A DNA stretch of 64,000 nt from Rhodobacter sp. SY28-1 (GCF_005222785.1 NZ_STGH01000001.1:1426001-1490000); one strand, 5' to 3'; counted from the stretch's first letter, positions 10,037 through 19,134 are shown. Translations and numbers: made by a program. The notes: a model not told the origin generated them from the sequence alone.

Positions 10037-11463
10037 GGCGTGGCTCCGAAGCTGACGGCCAGCGCCAGCGCGGCCATGATGACAAGGGTCAGGACCACGA
10101 GAAGCGGCCAGACAAAGCGCAGCCAGTGTTCGTAGGGGACCCGCCCGATGGCCAGCCCGCCCATGACCACGGCAGAGGTGGGGGTGATGAGGTTGACGAT
10201 CCCGCTGGCGGTGGCAAAGGCGGTGACGACAAGCTCGCGCTGCACCCCGGCGAAATCGGCGACCGGGGCAAGGATCGGCATCGACAGCACCGCAAGGCCC
10301 GAGGTCGAGGGGACGAAGAACGACAGCCCGACCTCGATCCAGTAGACGACAAGAAGAAAGCCGGTGGGCGGCAGGCCCGCGACCGAAACCTCGGCGCTGT
10401 GCAGGATCGTGTCGGTGATGAGACCTGCATCCATCACCACGACGATCCCGCGCGCCAGGCCGATGATGAGGGCGACCCCCAGAAGGTCCCGGGCGCCGTT
10501 CACGAAGGCCTCGACCAGCTTGGCTTCGCCGAGGTGCGCGACGATGCCGATGACGATGGCGGCTGCCAGGAACAGCCCGCTCATCTCGGCCATCCACCAG
10601 CCGCCCAGCGAAACGCCCCAAATCATCACGCCGAAGGTCAGCGCGAAAAGGATCAGGACGATCTGGTGCAGGCCGGTAAAGGTGGCGGGGCCAGCGGTGG
10701 TCTGGGTCCCGAAATGCGCCTCGTTCGCGGCCTTGCGATCATGGACCAGCGACTTCGACGGGTCGGCCTTCACCCTTGCGGCATAGCGCATGACGAAGGC
10801 CACGGTCACGACCCAGGTGACCGCAAGAATGGCCAGCCGCAGCATCAGCCCGTCGGCAAAGGTCACCCCGGCGGCGTCCGACGCGATGACGGTGGAAAAG
10901 GCGTTGATGGTCGAGCCGAGCACCCCCACACCTGCGCCCAGCAAGATCACGGCGACGGCGGTCAGGGCGTCATAGCCTGCGGCGATCATCACCGGGATCA
11001 GGAGGACATAGAAGGCCAGCGTTTCCTCGGCCATGCCATAGGTCGTGCCGCCCAGGGCAAACAGCGCCATGAGGAACGGGATCATCCAGGTCTCACGCCC
11101 CTTCAGGCGGACCATGGCGCGTGCGATGCCAGCGTCGATTGCCCCGGTGGCGGTGACCACACCGATGAACCCGCCGATGATCAGAACGAACAGCGACACG
11201 TCGATGGCGTTGGCGGCATAGCTGCCCGGGTCGTAGAAGCCCGCGATGGGGGCCAGGATGACGTCGAAGAGACCCTGCGGGTTGGCCTCGGTCGGCGCAT
11301 AGGTGCCAGCCACGGGCACGTCGCGGCCCAGGGCTTCAGAGGGGACACGAGTGTATTTCCCAGCCGGTATGATCCAGGTCAGGGCGGCGACAAGGACGAT
11401 CAGCGCAAAGAGGATGGTGAAGGCCGAGGGGAAGCGAAAGCCCGGCTTCGGGGTGGTGGGCAT
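10033..11463 (-). CDS. YfcC/DcuC-family transporter, probable arginine/ornithine carrier of the arc operon
   Basis: A 476-residue polytopic inner-membrane protein of the YfcC (PF03606-type) family with at least ten hydrophobic segments, starting [17 protein letters not shown]. The family is known for dicarboxylate and amino-acid related transport, and members often replace the classical ArcD antiporter beside arcABC. Position as first gene of the operon and the four-base overlap with arcA support arginine uptake or arginine/ornithine exchange; that substrate is inferred. Start ATG 11463 has AGGGAG eleven bases upstream; about 60 further in-frame upstream codons lack membrane character and were not used. 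An FNR-like box lies 61 bases upstream of the start. Confidence 0.85.
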   Translation of the reverse strand: MPTTPKPGFRFPSAFTILFALIVLVAALTWIIPAGKYTRVPSEALGRDVPVAGTYAPTEANPQGLFDVILAPIAGFYDPGSYAANAIDVSLFVLIIGGFIGVVTATGAIDAGIARAMVRLKGRETWMIPFLMALFALGGTTYGMAEETLAFYVLLIPVMIAAGYDALTAVAVILLGAGVGVLGSTINAFSTVIASDAAGVTFADGLMLRLAILAVTWVVTVAFVMRYAARVKADPSKSLVHDRKAANEAHFGTQTTAGPATFTGLHQIVLILFALTFGVMIWGVSLGGWWMAEMSGLFLAAAIVIGIVAHLGEAKLVEAFVNGARDLLGVALIIGLARGIVVVMDAGLITDTILHSAEVSVAGLPPTGFLLVVYWIEVGLSFFVPSTSGLAVLSMPILAPVADFAGVQRELVVTAFATASGIVNLITPTSAVVMGGLAIGRVPYEHWLRFVWPLLVVLTLVIMAALALAVSFGATP

Positions 11464-11523
11464 GGCACGGCTCCCTGCGCTGACGCGATATCCTGAGCCT
11501 AGGCGCAAGCCCGCGGCGCCGGG

Positions 11524-11537
11524 TTGATGCAGGTTAG
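11524..11537 (-). promoter_or_regulatory. FNR-like box between arc operon and P-type ATPase
   Basis: Read on the minus strand the site is CTAAC-CTGC-ATCAA, an FNR/CRP-type two-arm layout with a 4-base centre. It lies 61 bases before the yfcC start and 48 bases before the ATPase start, so it could serve either divergent promoter. Six more sites with the same layout are found at 15129, 15178, 15761, 17628, 22453 and 23438. The binding protein is inferred; the Crp/Fnr gene at 15849 is the nearest candidate. Confidence 0.5.
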
Positions 11538-11584
11538 GATCGGTACCAGCGAGGGCGTGTGAGGCTCGCGCCTTGCAGTGAAAG

Positions 11585-14158
11585 GTGAATGACGTGACCA
11601 GATCCGCCAAAGGAGCGCCGCTTGCGAGGGTTTTGCCCAAAGGACTGACACGGGCCGAAGCGCAGTCCCGGCTTCAGGACGAGGGGTTCAACGAACTGCC
11701 GCGCACACGGCGGCGGTCGCCGCTGCGGATCATCCTCGACGTCCTGCGCGAACCGATGCTGGCACTGCTTCTGGCCGGTGGCGTGGTCTATCTGGCGCTG
11801 GGCAACCGGGAAGAGGCGCTTATCCTTCTGGCCTTCGCCTGCCTCTCGGTCGGCATCACCGTGGTGCAGGAAGCCCGGACGGAACGGGTGCTTGAGGCAC
11901 TGCGCGACCTGACCAGCCCGCGCGCCCTGGTGATCCGCGATGGCGAGCGGCAGCGCATCGCCGGGCGCGAGGTGGCGCGGGGCGATCTGATCGTGCTGGC
12001 CGAGGGCGACCGGGTTCCGGCGGATGCGCGGCTTTTGCAAGCCACGGGTCTTGCGGCGGACGAGTCCCTGCTGACGGGCGAGGCGGTTCCGGTGCGCAAG
12101 CTGGCGGGCAAGGCCGATCCAGGGGCAAGACCGGGGGGCGAGGATCAGCCTATGGTCTATTCCGGCAGCCTGATCGTGCGCGGCACGGCCCTGGCCGAGG
12201 TCACGGCCACCGGCCCGAGCAGCGAGATCGGGCGCATCGGCACGTCGCTTGGGCAGCTGGAAACCGAAACGCCGCACTTGCAGCGTCAAATGCGCAAGCT
12301 GGTGCTGGTCTTTGCTGGTGTGGGGGCCGTGGTGAGCCTGGCTGTGGTCGTGCTGTATGGCCTTTTGCGCGGCGGCTGGCTGGAGGGCGTGCTGGCGGGC
12401 ATCGCTGTCGGCATGGCGATGCTCCCGGAAGAGTTTCCTATGGTGCTGGCCGTCTTCATGGCAATGGGGGCCTGGCGGATATCGAAGGTGCGGGTGCTGA
12501 CGCGCCGTGCCGCGGCCATTGAGACCCTAGGCGCGGCCAGCGTCCTGTGCACCGACAAGACCGGCACATTGACGGAAAACCGCATGGTGGTCGCCCGGCT
12601 TTGCCTGCCAGAAGGCACCGAGACCCCAGTTGGCCCGGCCTTGCCCGAGGCCTTTCGCGAACTGGTGGCGGCGGGCACCATGGCCTCGGCCCCGGACCCC
12701 TTTGACCCGATGGAGAAGGCGTTCCATGCCCTGTCGGCAGCGGATCTGCGGGCAGGCGAGACCTTGCCGGGCGCGGGGCGCAAGCTGGTGCGAAGCTATC
12801 CGCTTGCGCCTGACCTCCTGGCAATGTCGCAGGTCTGGACGGCGACCGGCAGCGGTTGGCAGGTCGCGGCCAAGGGCGCGCCCGAGGCGATTGCCGATCT
12901 CTGCCGTTTGCCATCCCACACCCGCGCCGCTTTGACCTCGCAGGTGGACCGGATGGCCGGGGCGGGCCTCCGGGTGCTGGGCGTGGCCGAGGCGGGCTTT
13001 GCCGGAGCGACGCTGCCCGACAGCCAGCTGGGTTTCACCTTCCGCCTGGTGGGGCTTGTGGGCCTCGCCGATCCCTTGCGCGCCGCAGTGCCCGGGGCGG
13101 TGGCGCAGTGCCGAAGCGCGGGCATCCGGGTCATCATGATTACCGGTGATTACCCGACAACCGCGCAGGCCATTGCGGCCCAGGCCGGGCTTGCCGGTGA
13201 CAAGGTGATCGACGGCGCAAAGCTTGCGCAGATGTCGGACGCCGACCTTGCGGCTGCCGTCGCGGACACTACGATCTTCGCCCGCATCATGCCCGAACAG
13301 AAGCTGCGCATCGTGACCGCCCTGAAGGCAAGCGGCGCGGTGGTGGCGATGACAGGCGACGGGGTGAACGATGCGCCCTCGCTGAAGGCCGCGCATATCG
13401 GCGTGGCCATGGGCAAGCGTGGCACCGATGTCGCGCGTGAGGCCGCGTCCATCGTGCTGCTGGACGATGACTTCGGGTCCATCGTCACCACCGTGCGCCT
13501 TGGCCGCCGCATCTACGACAACCTGCGCAAGGCGATGAGCTTCATACTTGCTGTGCACGTCCCGATTGCCGGGCTGGCGCTTATGCCGTTGCTGTTCGGG
13601 ATGCCGCTGCTGTTCGGCCCGGTCCACATCGCTTTTCTGGAAATGGTCATCGACCCGGTCTGCAGCCTGGTCTTCGAGGCCGAGGAAGAGGAAGACGGCG
13701 TCATGGACCGCCCGCCGCGCCCGCCGGGCGAGCCGCTTTTTTCCGGCCCGACCATCCTGTGGAGCCTTGTGCAAGGCGCGCTGGTTCTTGGCGTGACCGG
13801 CGCGGTCTTCGTGCTGGCACCCGGCTACGGTCTGTCGACCGATCAGGCCCGCGGGCTGACCTTCGCGACGCTGGTTCTGGGGGTGGTGGCGCTGATCCTT
13901 GTGGATCGGTCGCTTTCCGCGTCGATCGTGACGGCGATCCGGCGGCCGAACCGGGCCTTGGCCGTGGTGCTGCCCGTCGTAGCGGTTCTGCTGGCCGTCA
14001 GCCTTTTCTGGCAACCGGCGCGAGACCTTTTCGACTTTTCCGCGCTGCCGTCGGCCTGGTTGGCCGTCCCGCCCCTGGCAGGCGCCGGAATATTGGTCGT
14101 GCTGGAGGTTCTGAAGCCCCTCTGGCGCCGCGCTGTGCGGCAGGTGCCGTCGCCCTGA
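11585..14158 (+). CDS. P-type cation-transporting ATPase (P2-like, ion unknown)
   Basis: An 857-residue membrane pump that uses ATP to move a cation. Order: N-terminal cation_ATPase_N helix region, M1-M2, actuator domain with TGEAVPVRK, M3-M4 with PEEFPMVLA, phosphorylation loop with DKTGTLTENRM (phosphorylated Asp324), hinge MTGDGVNDAPSLKAA, then the C-terminal helices. Architecture resembles Ca2+/Mg2+-type P2 ATPases, but the ion-site helices read PEEFP instead of PEGLP and M6 reads IDPVCSLVFEAE, so the substrate should not be assumed. The frame opens with GTG 11585; GTG 11594 has a better spaced AAAGG and may be the real start. It is divergent from the arc operon across an FNR-like box. 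Confidence 0.92.
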   Translation: MNDVTRSAKGAPLARVLPKGLTRAEAQSRLQDEGFNELPRTRRRSPLRIILDVLREPMLALLLAGGVVYLALGNREEALILLAFACLSVGITVVQEARTERVLEALRDLTSPRALVIRDGERQRIAGREVARGDLIVLAEGDRVPADARLLQATGLAADESLLTGEAVPVRKLAGKADPGARPGGEDQPMVYSGSLIVRGTALAEVTATGPSSEIGRIGTSLGQLETETPHLQRQMRKLVLVFAGVGAVVSLAVVVLYGLLRGGWLEGVLAGIAVGMAMLPEEFPMVLAVFMAMGAWRISKVRVLTRRAAAIETLGAASVLCTDKTGTLTENRMVVARLCLPEGTETPVGPALPEAFRELVAAGTMASAPDPFDPMEKAFHALSAADLRAGETLPGAGRKLVRSYPLAPDLLAMSQVWTATGSGWQVAAKGAPEAIADLCRLPSHTRAALTSQVDRMAGAGLRVLGVAEAGFAGATLPDSQLGFTFRLVGLVGLADPLRAAVPGAVAQCRSAGIRVIMITGDYPTTAQAIAAQAGLAGDKVIDGAKLAQMSDADLAAAVADTTIFARIMPEQKLRIVTALKASGAVVAMTGDGVNDAPSLKAAHIGVAMGKRGTDVAREAASIVLLDDDFGSIVTTVRLGRRIYDNLRKAMSFILAVHVPIAGLALMPLLFGMPLLFGPVHIAFLEMVIDPVCSLVFEAEEEEDGVMDRPPRPPGEPLFSGPTILWSLVQGALVLGVTGAVFVLAPGYGLSTDQARGLTFATLVLGVVALILVDRSLSASIVTAIRRPNRALAVVLPVVAVLLAVSLFWQPARDLFDFSALPSAWLAVPPLAGAGILVVLEVLKPLWRRAVRQVPSP

Positions 14159-14169
14159 CCACTGACATT

Positions 14170-14200
14170 GGAACGGGGCGGATTTCCCCCGCCCCGTTCC
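14170..14200. terminator. Hairpin between convergent genes, possible bidirectional terminator
   Basis: GGAACGGGGCGG (14170-14181) and its exact complement CCGCCCCGTTCC (14189-14200) form a 12-bp stem with a 7-base loop. It sits between the 3' ends of the P-type ATPase and the DUF481 gene. No long T-run follows on either strand, so intrinsic termination is likely but not certain. Confidence 0.6.
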
Positions 14201-14218
14201 GGTGCTGGGTGATCGCTG

Positions 14219-15052
14219 TCAGAAGGAATAGACCAGCGAGACGCCCAGTTTGTTCTCGGTCCTGACGGCGCGCGAGTCGTTGTACTCGGTCAGGTAGCTG
14301 ACACGGGTGGCGAACATGTCGGACATCTTGACGTTGAACCCAAGGTCGTTGTTCACGCGCAGCGCGCTGTCGGACTTCAGCACGTCGGTGTCGTTGGTGG
14401 CAAAGAGGCTTTCGTTCAGCCGCCAGAACAGCCGCGACGAGGCGATGTAGCCGGTCTCGGTCTCGGAGGTGCCCGCGCCGTCCTTCAGGTAGCTGACCCC
14501 GATTCCCGCCTGGACCCGCCAGCTGAGGTCGGGCGTGTTGATGACGCGGTAGCCCGGCCCCACGCCGATGAAGGCGTCGGTCTTGACGGTGTCTGCCGTC
14601 TCGGCCAGGCCGTCGGTCTTCACCCGGCCAAGGGCGAAGGCATAGAAGGCATCGTCGAAGTAGTAGTTCGCGTCATAGATCGCGAAGAGGTCTTCCTTGG
14701 TCTTCACGGACCCGGATTCGGCGAAGTCCAGCACCAGGCCAAGGGTCTGGATCATCGGGCCATTGGCCAGGCGCAACCGCGCGCCCAGGCTGAATTCGCT
14801 GGAATCCGTGACCCCGGTCTTGCCGGAATAGCCAAGCGAGGCACTGCCCGACAGGCCCTCGCGGTACTCGGGCGACCCGTAGCGGAAGGCGTCGTTGCCG
14901 CGGTCGAGGTCAAGCCGGGCCTCCCGGTCGATGTCATCGATCCGGTCGTCGACCGAGTCGATGCCGGTCAGGACGGTCTGGGCGACCCCGCCCGTTGCAC
15001 CAAGGGCGATGAAGGCGACGGTCGTTCCCGCCACGAGAGCAGCGTGTGTCAT
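14219..15052 (-). CDS. DUF481-family outer membrane protein
   Basis: A 277-residue protein with an N-terminal signal peptide (hydrophobic to about residue 23, ending GGVAQ) followed by alternating amphipathic strands and a C-terminal aromatic (LVYSF), the signature of an outer membrane beta-barrel. GLSGSASLGYSGKTG and repeated strands fit DUF481 (YdiY, 'salt-induced outer membrane protein'). Members are exported barrels of unclear function, often linked to salt or acid stress. ATG 15052 is the only sensible start before the signal peptide. A box reading CTGCC-CTGG-ATCAG lies at 15129-15142, 77 bases upstream. Confidence 0.85.
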   Translation of the reverse strand: MTHAALVAGTTVAFIALGATGGVAQTVLTGIDSVDDRIDDIDREARLDLDRGNDAFRYGSPEYREGLSGSASLGYSGKTGVTDSSEFSLGARLRLANGPMIQTLGLVLDFAESGSVKTKEDLFAIYDANYYFDDAFYAFALGRVKTDGLAETADTVKTDAFIGVGPGYRVINTPDLSWRVQAGIGVSYLKDGAGTSETETGYIASSRLFWRLNESLFATNDTDVLKSDSALRVNNDLGFNVKMSDMFATRVSYLTEYNDSRAVRTENKLGVSLVYSF

Positions 15053-15128
15053 GCGATTTGCCTTTTGGATGAGGTAACGCCCTGAATGAACGCCTGACCC
15101 TGAATGCCACAGGCGGCCGGAGGCAAAG

Positions 15129-15142
15129 CTGCCCTGGATCAG
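15129..15142 (+). promoter_or_regulatory. FNR-like box upstream of the DUF481 gene
   Basis: The sequence CTGCC-CTGG-ATCAG matches the local box except for one C in the left arm. It is the nearer of two such boxes in the divergent DUF481/DUF3309 intergenic region. Confidence 0.35.
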
Positions 15143-15177
15143 TATCCCTGCCGCTTTGCCGTCAGGTCATCGCAGGA

Positions 15178-15191
15178 CTGTCGCAGGTTAG
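15178..15191 (-). promoter_or_regulatory. FNR-like box upstream of the DUF3309 gene
   Basis: On the minus strand it reads CTAAC-CTGC-GACAG. The first nine bases are identical to the box before the arc operon. It ends 66 bases before the DUF3309 start. Confidence 0.4.
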
Positions 15192-15257
15192 TGCCGTTGC
15201 AGAGGGGTTCGGCATGATCGGCAGCCGAAGTCCTGACCCTGGAAGAAAGTCCGTCCC

Positions 15258-15413
15258 ATGCTGACCAACATGCTTGTCGTCATCCTGATCCTGCTGCTGA
15301 TCGGTGCCCTGCCGACCTGGCGGCACAGCGCGTCATGGGGCTATCTGCCCAGCGGCACGCTTGGCGTGATCGTCATCATCCTGGTCGTGCTTTTGCTGAC
15401 GGGTCGCCTGTAG
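15258..15413 (+). CDS. DUF3309 small membrane protein
   Basis: A 51-residue protein with two hydrophobic helices around a conserved polar linker: VVILILLLIGALPTW, then HSASWGYLPSG, then GVIVIILVVLLLTGRL. This is the typical DUF3309 pattern, a family of tiny inner-membrane proteins of unknown function common in Proteobacteria. ATG 15258 is preceded by GGAAGAAAG. An FNR-like box lies 66 bases upstream. It is probably monocistronic, since the next gene is convergent. Confidence 0.85.
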   Translation: MLTNMLVVILILLLIGALPTWRHSASWGYLPSGTLGVIVIILVVLLLTGRL

Positions 15414-15427
15414 ACCGTCACACCGCC

Positions 15428-15661
15428 CTATCTGCGGCGGACCGAGTTCCCGCCGTCGATGATCTTGGTGATGAGCGCCGCGACGGCCGCATGCATCGCC
15501 GGGTTCCCGCCATCGGGGGCCGGTGCATGTGCGCTTGCCGCGTCGCGCAGGATGCCGACGATTTCCCGCTCGGGCAGGACATTGCGGTCGTTCAACGCCA
15601 GGAGAAGCGACTCGCAGATGGTCAGTGCGGCAATTCCGGCCACATCGGAGATATCGGCCAT
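15428..15661 (-). CDS. Conserved small protein, function unknown
   Basis: A 77-residue soluble protein with predicted helices (VAGIAALTICESLLLALND, then LPEREIVGILRDAASA). It has no signal peptide or metal motif. Coding is supported by composition and by its place divergent from the Crp/Fnr gene, with an FNR-like palindrome between them. Similar 70-90 residue proteins are frequent beside stress genes in Rhodobacterales; I do not recognise a named family. It ends 14 bases from the DUF3309 stop. Confidence 0.7.
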   Translation of the reverse strand: MADISDVAGIAALTICESLLLALNDRNVLPEREIVGILRDAASAHAPAPDGGNPAMHAAVAALITKIIDGGNSVRRR

Positions 15662-15760
15662 GGGATTTCGACTTTCTGGAAGGGTTCTGCTATACTACCG
15701 CACACAAGCTCGCGCGATGTCATGACTTGCGCGATCCTGGCAGGATATCCGGCAGCCGGA

Positions 15761-15774
15761 CTGATCTGGATCAG
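15761..15774. promoter_or_regulatory. FNR-type palindrome CTGATCTGGATCAG
   Basis: A perfect two-arm palindrome CTGAT-CTGG-ATCAG, very close to the FNR/FixK consensus TTGAT-N4-ATCAA. It lies between divergent genes, 74 bases before the Crp/Fnr start at 15849, and so is a good candidate for autoregulation or control by another FNR-family protein. Confidence 0.65.
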
Positions 15775-15848
15775 CAATCGGACGCATCTTTTGCGGAACA
15801 AGGACCTTGGGGCGGCCAGATCACCCGCCGATCCCCGTGAGGTGAACA

Positions 15849-16601
15849 ATGCCGGAGACCGCCAGTCTGTCTGCCATCCAGGACAGCCCTTTCGCGCGGA
15901 AGCTTGCAGCCTTCGTAAAGCTGTCGGACCTGGACCTGACAGCCATGTCGGACCTTTACCGCCGCCGCCGCCGCTTTGCGGTTGGCGTCGACATGATCCA
16001 CCAGGGCCAGACCAACCAAAGCGCCTATGTCGTGGCTTCCGGCTGGGCCTGTTCCTACAAGATCCTGCCAGGCGGGTCGCGGCAGATCGTGGACATCCAG
16101 ATCCCGGGTGACTTCCTTGGCCTTCGGTCGGTGCTGTTCCGGACCGCCGACCACAATGTCGAGCCGATCACCCTGGTCCAGGCCTCCGAGGTCAAGCAGC
16201 GCGATCTTCTGAACACCTTCTCGCAGACGCCGCGGCTGGCCACGGCGGTCCTGTGGGCCGCATCCCGCGACGAGGCGATGGTGGTCGAGCATCTGGTCGA
16301 TATCGGACGCAGGTCCGCGACAGAACGGATGGCGCATTTCCTGCTGGAGCTTGGCGCGCGGCTGCGGCTGGTCGGTCTGGGGACCCGGGCGGGGTACCTC
16401 TGTCCGATGTCGCAGTACCTGTTGGCCGATGCCCTGGGCCTCAGCGCCGTGCACGTGAACCGCGTCCTGCGGGAACTGCGCGAGGAAGGCATGCTCACCT
16501 TCCAGAAGGGACGGGTCGTGTTCGACGACTACGACGCCCTGGTCGAGATGGCAGGGTTCGACCGCACATACCTGGACCAGGACAGACCGCTTCTGCTGTA
16601 G
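15849..16601 (+). CDS. Crp/Fnr-family transcriptional regulator
   Basis: A 250-residue regulator with an N-terminal cyclic-nucleotide-binding-like beta-roll (about 30-140), a long dimerisation helix, and a C-terminal winged helix (about 170-235) with recognition region LADALGLSAVHVNRVLREL. It lacks the N-terminal Cys cluster of true FNR, so direct Fe-S oxygen sensing is not supported. The recognition helix has AVHVNR where CRP has RETVGR and FNR has the E..SR pattern, so target specificity may differ. ATG 15849 has GAGG six bases upstream. An FNR-type palindrome precedes it, and similar boxes sit before neighbouring operons, which makes it the likely local regulator. Confidence 0.92.
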   Translation: MPETASLSAIQDSPFARKLAAFVKLSDLDLTAMSDLYRRRRRFAVGVDMIHQGQTNQSAYVVASGWACSYKILPGGSRQIVDIQIPGDFLGLRSVLFRTADHNVEPITLVQASEVKQRDLLNTFSQTPRLATAVLWAASRDEAMVVEHLVDIGRRSATERMAHFLLELGARLRLVGLGTRAGYLCPMSQYLLADALGLSAVHVNRVLRELREEGMLTFQKGRVVFDDYDALVEMAGFDRTYLDQDRPLLL

Positions 16602-16897
16602 GCCATTGGGTGTGCTTCCGAGGCTTGATGACAAGCCCCGGAAGGAACGACTGGTCTGTTCCAGGACTCCAGTCGCGGCTTCCAGCAACGTCAGGTCGGG
16701 CCAATCCCGCCGATACTGACTGAGGGTTGCGCGAAGCCGGTTTTCTGCGGTGACAGGTCCGATGCAGGGAAAATCAGCCGATTGCGGGTCGAGGCGCGGG
16801 GTTCGGGCAAGGCTGCCATTCCCGAGACGCCGACCGGAAAGCAACCGCCCGCCGGGATGCGGCAGGCGGCATTTCGGATTCCGGAAGGTTGCGAACG

Positions 16898-17533
16898 TCA
16901 ATTCGTCGGGGTGATGATGATCTCGACCCGCCGGTTCATCGCACGCCCGGCCGCCGAGGAGTTCGAAGCGATCGGATCGGCATAGCCGCGGCCCGAATAG
17001 GTGATCCGGTTGGATGCAACACCGTAGCGGACCAGGATCTGCGCCACGGCCTGTGCCCGCTCGCGGCTGAGCGTCCGGTTGTAGTCCGCCCCGCCGACGT
17101 TGTCGGTGTGGCCGACCACGCGGATGGTCGAGTACGGGTGTTCGCGCAAGGACCGCGCAATGTCACGCAAGGCAGGCAGGAAGCCTGGGTCCACGACGGC
17201 AGAGCCGGTCGCGAAGGTCACGCCCTCGGGCAGGATGACGTACAACTGGCTGCCGGTGTTGGTGATGCTGGCGCCGGTTCCGGCAAGCCGCTGGTTCAGC
17301 TCGCGCTCTTGCCGGGCCATGTTTTCGCCGATGGCACCGCCGATCACGGCTCCGGCCACGCCGCCGATGATGGCCGAGCGGTCATCGCCGCCGACAGCCT
17401 TGCCGACGACCGCGCCGGTCACGCCACCGATCAGCGCCCCGGTGGCGGGCTTGTTGGATGTGCCGTCGCTGTAGACACAGGCAGAAAGTGCCAGTGTCGC
17501 GGCGAGGAGGATTGGGCCTGAGGTGCGGGTCAT
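16898..17533 (-). CDS. OmpA-family lipoprotein with glycine-zipper (YiaD-like)
   Basis: A 211-residue lipoprotein. Residues 1-17 form a lipoprotein signal ending in lipobox LSAC. A glycine-zipper stretch follows (GALIGGVTGAVVGKAVGG, then GGVAGAVIGGAIGENMA), then an OmpA C-terminal peptidoglycan-binding domain (VVGHTDNVGGADYN, LSRERAQAVAQIL, NRRVEI). It should anchor the outer membrane to peptidoglycan. ATG 17533 was chosen because it begins the signal peptide and has AAGGA nine bases upstream; the open frame upstream lacks these. An FNR-like box lies at 17628-17641, 95 bases before the start. The roughly 295 bases between its stop and the Crp/Fnr stop hold nothing I can identify. Confidence 0.92.
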   Translation of the reverse strand: MTRTSGPILLAATLALSACVYSDGTSNKPATGALIGGVTGAVVGKAVGGDDRSAIIGGVAGAVIGGAIGENMARQERELNQRLAGTGASITNTGSQLYVILPEGVTFATGSAVVDPGFLPALRDIARSLREHPYSTIRVVGHTDNVGGADYNRTLSRERAQAVAQILVRYGVASNRITYSGRGYADPIASNSSAAGRAMNRRVEIIITPTN

Positions 17534-17627
17534 GATGTGTTCCTTCGGTGGCAAGGCCTGGCGAGAGGGTCGCGGGGCCATAGGGTTCAGTCCTGTGCAA
17601 CGATGGCGCAAATCCGCCGAGACCGCC

Positions 17628-17641
17628 CTAATCTGCATCAG
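17628..17641 (+). promoter_or_regulatory. FNR-like box between OmpA lipoprotein and cupin genes
   Basis: CTAAT-CTGC-ATCAG, identical at 12 of 14 positions to the box before the arc operon. A weaker relative, CTAAC-CTCA-GGCAG, is at 17683-17696, 56 bases before the cupin start. Both lie in the divergent intergenic region. Confidence 0.45.
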
Positions 17642-17751
17642 CAGGCTGACAGATTGACCGTCCGGCTGAAATCGCCCCGCCGCTAACCTCAGGCAGGATC
17701 GGGCCTGGTTGCCTCTGTCACAGTGATGGCAGTCGAACCCGGAGAACGCAG

Positions 17752-18204
17752 ATGCATGGCTATGTCGGACCGATCGAGGCCTTGACCGAAGGCAACCGTG
17801 ACTTTCGCCGGGTGCTGTTCACGGCCACCCACCTGCAGCTTGTCCTGATGGCGCTGAAACCCGGTGAAGAGATCGGCTCCGAGGTCCATGCGACGCATGA
17901 CCAATTCTTCCGGATCGAAAAGGGTCGTGGCGAGATCGTGCTGGACGGGCAGCGCAGCCATGTGCAGGCGGGCGATGCCATCCTTGTTCCGGCGGGCGCG
18001 CGGCACAACCTTGTCAACACCGGCAAGCGGCGCCTGCGGCTTTACACGCTTTACGCCCCGCCCCAGCATGCCGACCGCCTCGTCGAGCCGACAAAGGCCG
18101 AGGCCGACCAGCACGAGAGGGATCGCAAGCAGACCGGCGCGGCCGAACAGGGCCGGAAGGACATGATCGACGAAGGGTCTCCGGTCGCGGGGCCTGTCCG
18201 ATGA
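17752..18204 (+). CDS. Cupin-domain protein
   Basis: A 150-residue single-domain cupin. The cupin motif 1 region reads GSEVHATHDQFFRIEKGRGE and motif 2 reads GDAILVPAGARHNLVN, giving His/Glu/His metal ligands in the usual places. Known members are small metal-dependent isomerases, dioxygenases or sensors, so the reaction cannot be assigned. The C-terminal 40 residues are charged and probably disordered. It overlaps the next gene by four bases (ATGA), indicating a two-gene operon. Confidence 0.85.
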   Translation: MHGYVGPIEALTEGNRDFRRVLFTATHLQLVLMALKPGEEIGSEVHATHDQFFRIEKGRGEIVLDGQRSHVQAGDAILVPAGARHNLVNTGKRRLRLYTLYAPPQHADRLVEPTKAEADQHERDRKQTGAAEQGRKDMIDEGSPVAGPVR

Positions 18205-19001
18205 CCCTTCCCGGCGCCGTCCGTGACCTTGCCTTGCGGCTTGGCGCAAGTCCGGCACGCATCGCGGGGCCGGTGCATCTGACCCAGACAGGCAGCATGA
18301 AGCTGCGGCTGGACACCGACGGCTGGCTGCCTTTCCGCGCCAGCCAGACCCTTGAGGTCACGCGTTGTGCCTTTTCCTGGCGCGCCCGCTTCTGGCCCTT
18401 GGGCTATCTCACAGTGCTCGACGCTCTGGTCGATGGCGAAGGCCGGATGGATGTGACTGCCTTCGGGGTCTTTCCACTGGTCCGGTCCAGATCCTCGGCC
18501 GCTTTGACCAAGGGCGAGCTGCAGCGCTATCTTGCCGAACTTCCCTATGCCCCCGATGCCATCCTGCACAATCCGGCGCTGGAGTGGCGCGAGATCGACC
18601 GGAACCGGCTTGCGGTTGCCACCGGCAGTGGCGCACAGCGGGCCGAGGTGATCTTCACGCTGGACCCCGACGGGCACATCGGCAGCGTCTGGGCCGAGGA
18701 CCGCCCCCGTTCGGCTACCTCGCCGACCCTGCCGACACCTTGGGAAGGCCAGTTCTCGGACTACCGTCTGTGCCAGGGCCGTTCCGTGCCCTATTCCGCC
18801 GAGGTTGCCTGGATGATCGACGGCAAGCGCAATCTGTACTGGCGCGGCAGCCTGACCGACTGGATGCTGGTGCCGCCGGTATCATCGGTCACGTCCACAC
18901 GGCCCAGGCGTCCTTCCGAAACCCTGCGCGACCGGCCCCCCGCCGTGGGGACAGCTTCCCCGCGCATCACGGTGACTGAAAACCATACTCGCATTGGCTG
19001 A
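18201..19001 (+). CDS. DUF6544-family protein
   Basis: A 266-residue protein with the DUF6544 (formerly DUF6920) pattern: HLTQTGSMKL near the start, FSWRARF, then FGVFPLVRS, LQRYLAELPYAPDAIL and LEWREID. The family is widespread and of unknown function; the fold resembles lipid- or polymer-binding shells. There is no signal peptide. Translation is coupled to the upstream cupin through an ATGA overlap. The last 40 residues (rich in Arg, Pro, Ser) look atypical for the family and may be a degenerate tail. Confidence 0.75.
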   Translation: MTLPGAVRDLALRLGASPARIAGPVHLTQTGSMKLRLDTDGWLPFRASQTLEVTRCAFSWRARFWPLGYLTVLDALVDGEGRMDVTAFGVFPLVRSRSSAALTKGELQRYLAELPYAPDAILHNPALEWREIDRNRLAVATGSGAQRAEVIFTLDPDGHIGSVWAEDRPRSATSPTLPTPWEGQFSDYRLCQGRSVPYSAEVAWMIDGKRNLYWRGSLTDWMLVPPVSSVTSTRPRRPSETLRDRPPAVGTASPRITVTENHTRIG

Positions 19002-19134
19002 AATCCCCTTGCCGATGTGGGAAGCCCGCCCGTCCGGTGCAAGCCGGGCGGGCGGTGTGAAACCGGGGCCCGTCGGGTTCGGACGTCCGGCGCTGACGGG
19101 TCATGCGCAATCGAACCGAACTATGGAGGCAAGA

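Noticed and set aside
15849-16601. Calling the Crp/Fnr gene fnrL or fixK
   Set aside because: The Fe-S cysteines of FNR are absent and the recognition helix does not match the FNR or FixK pattern.
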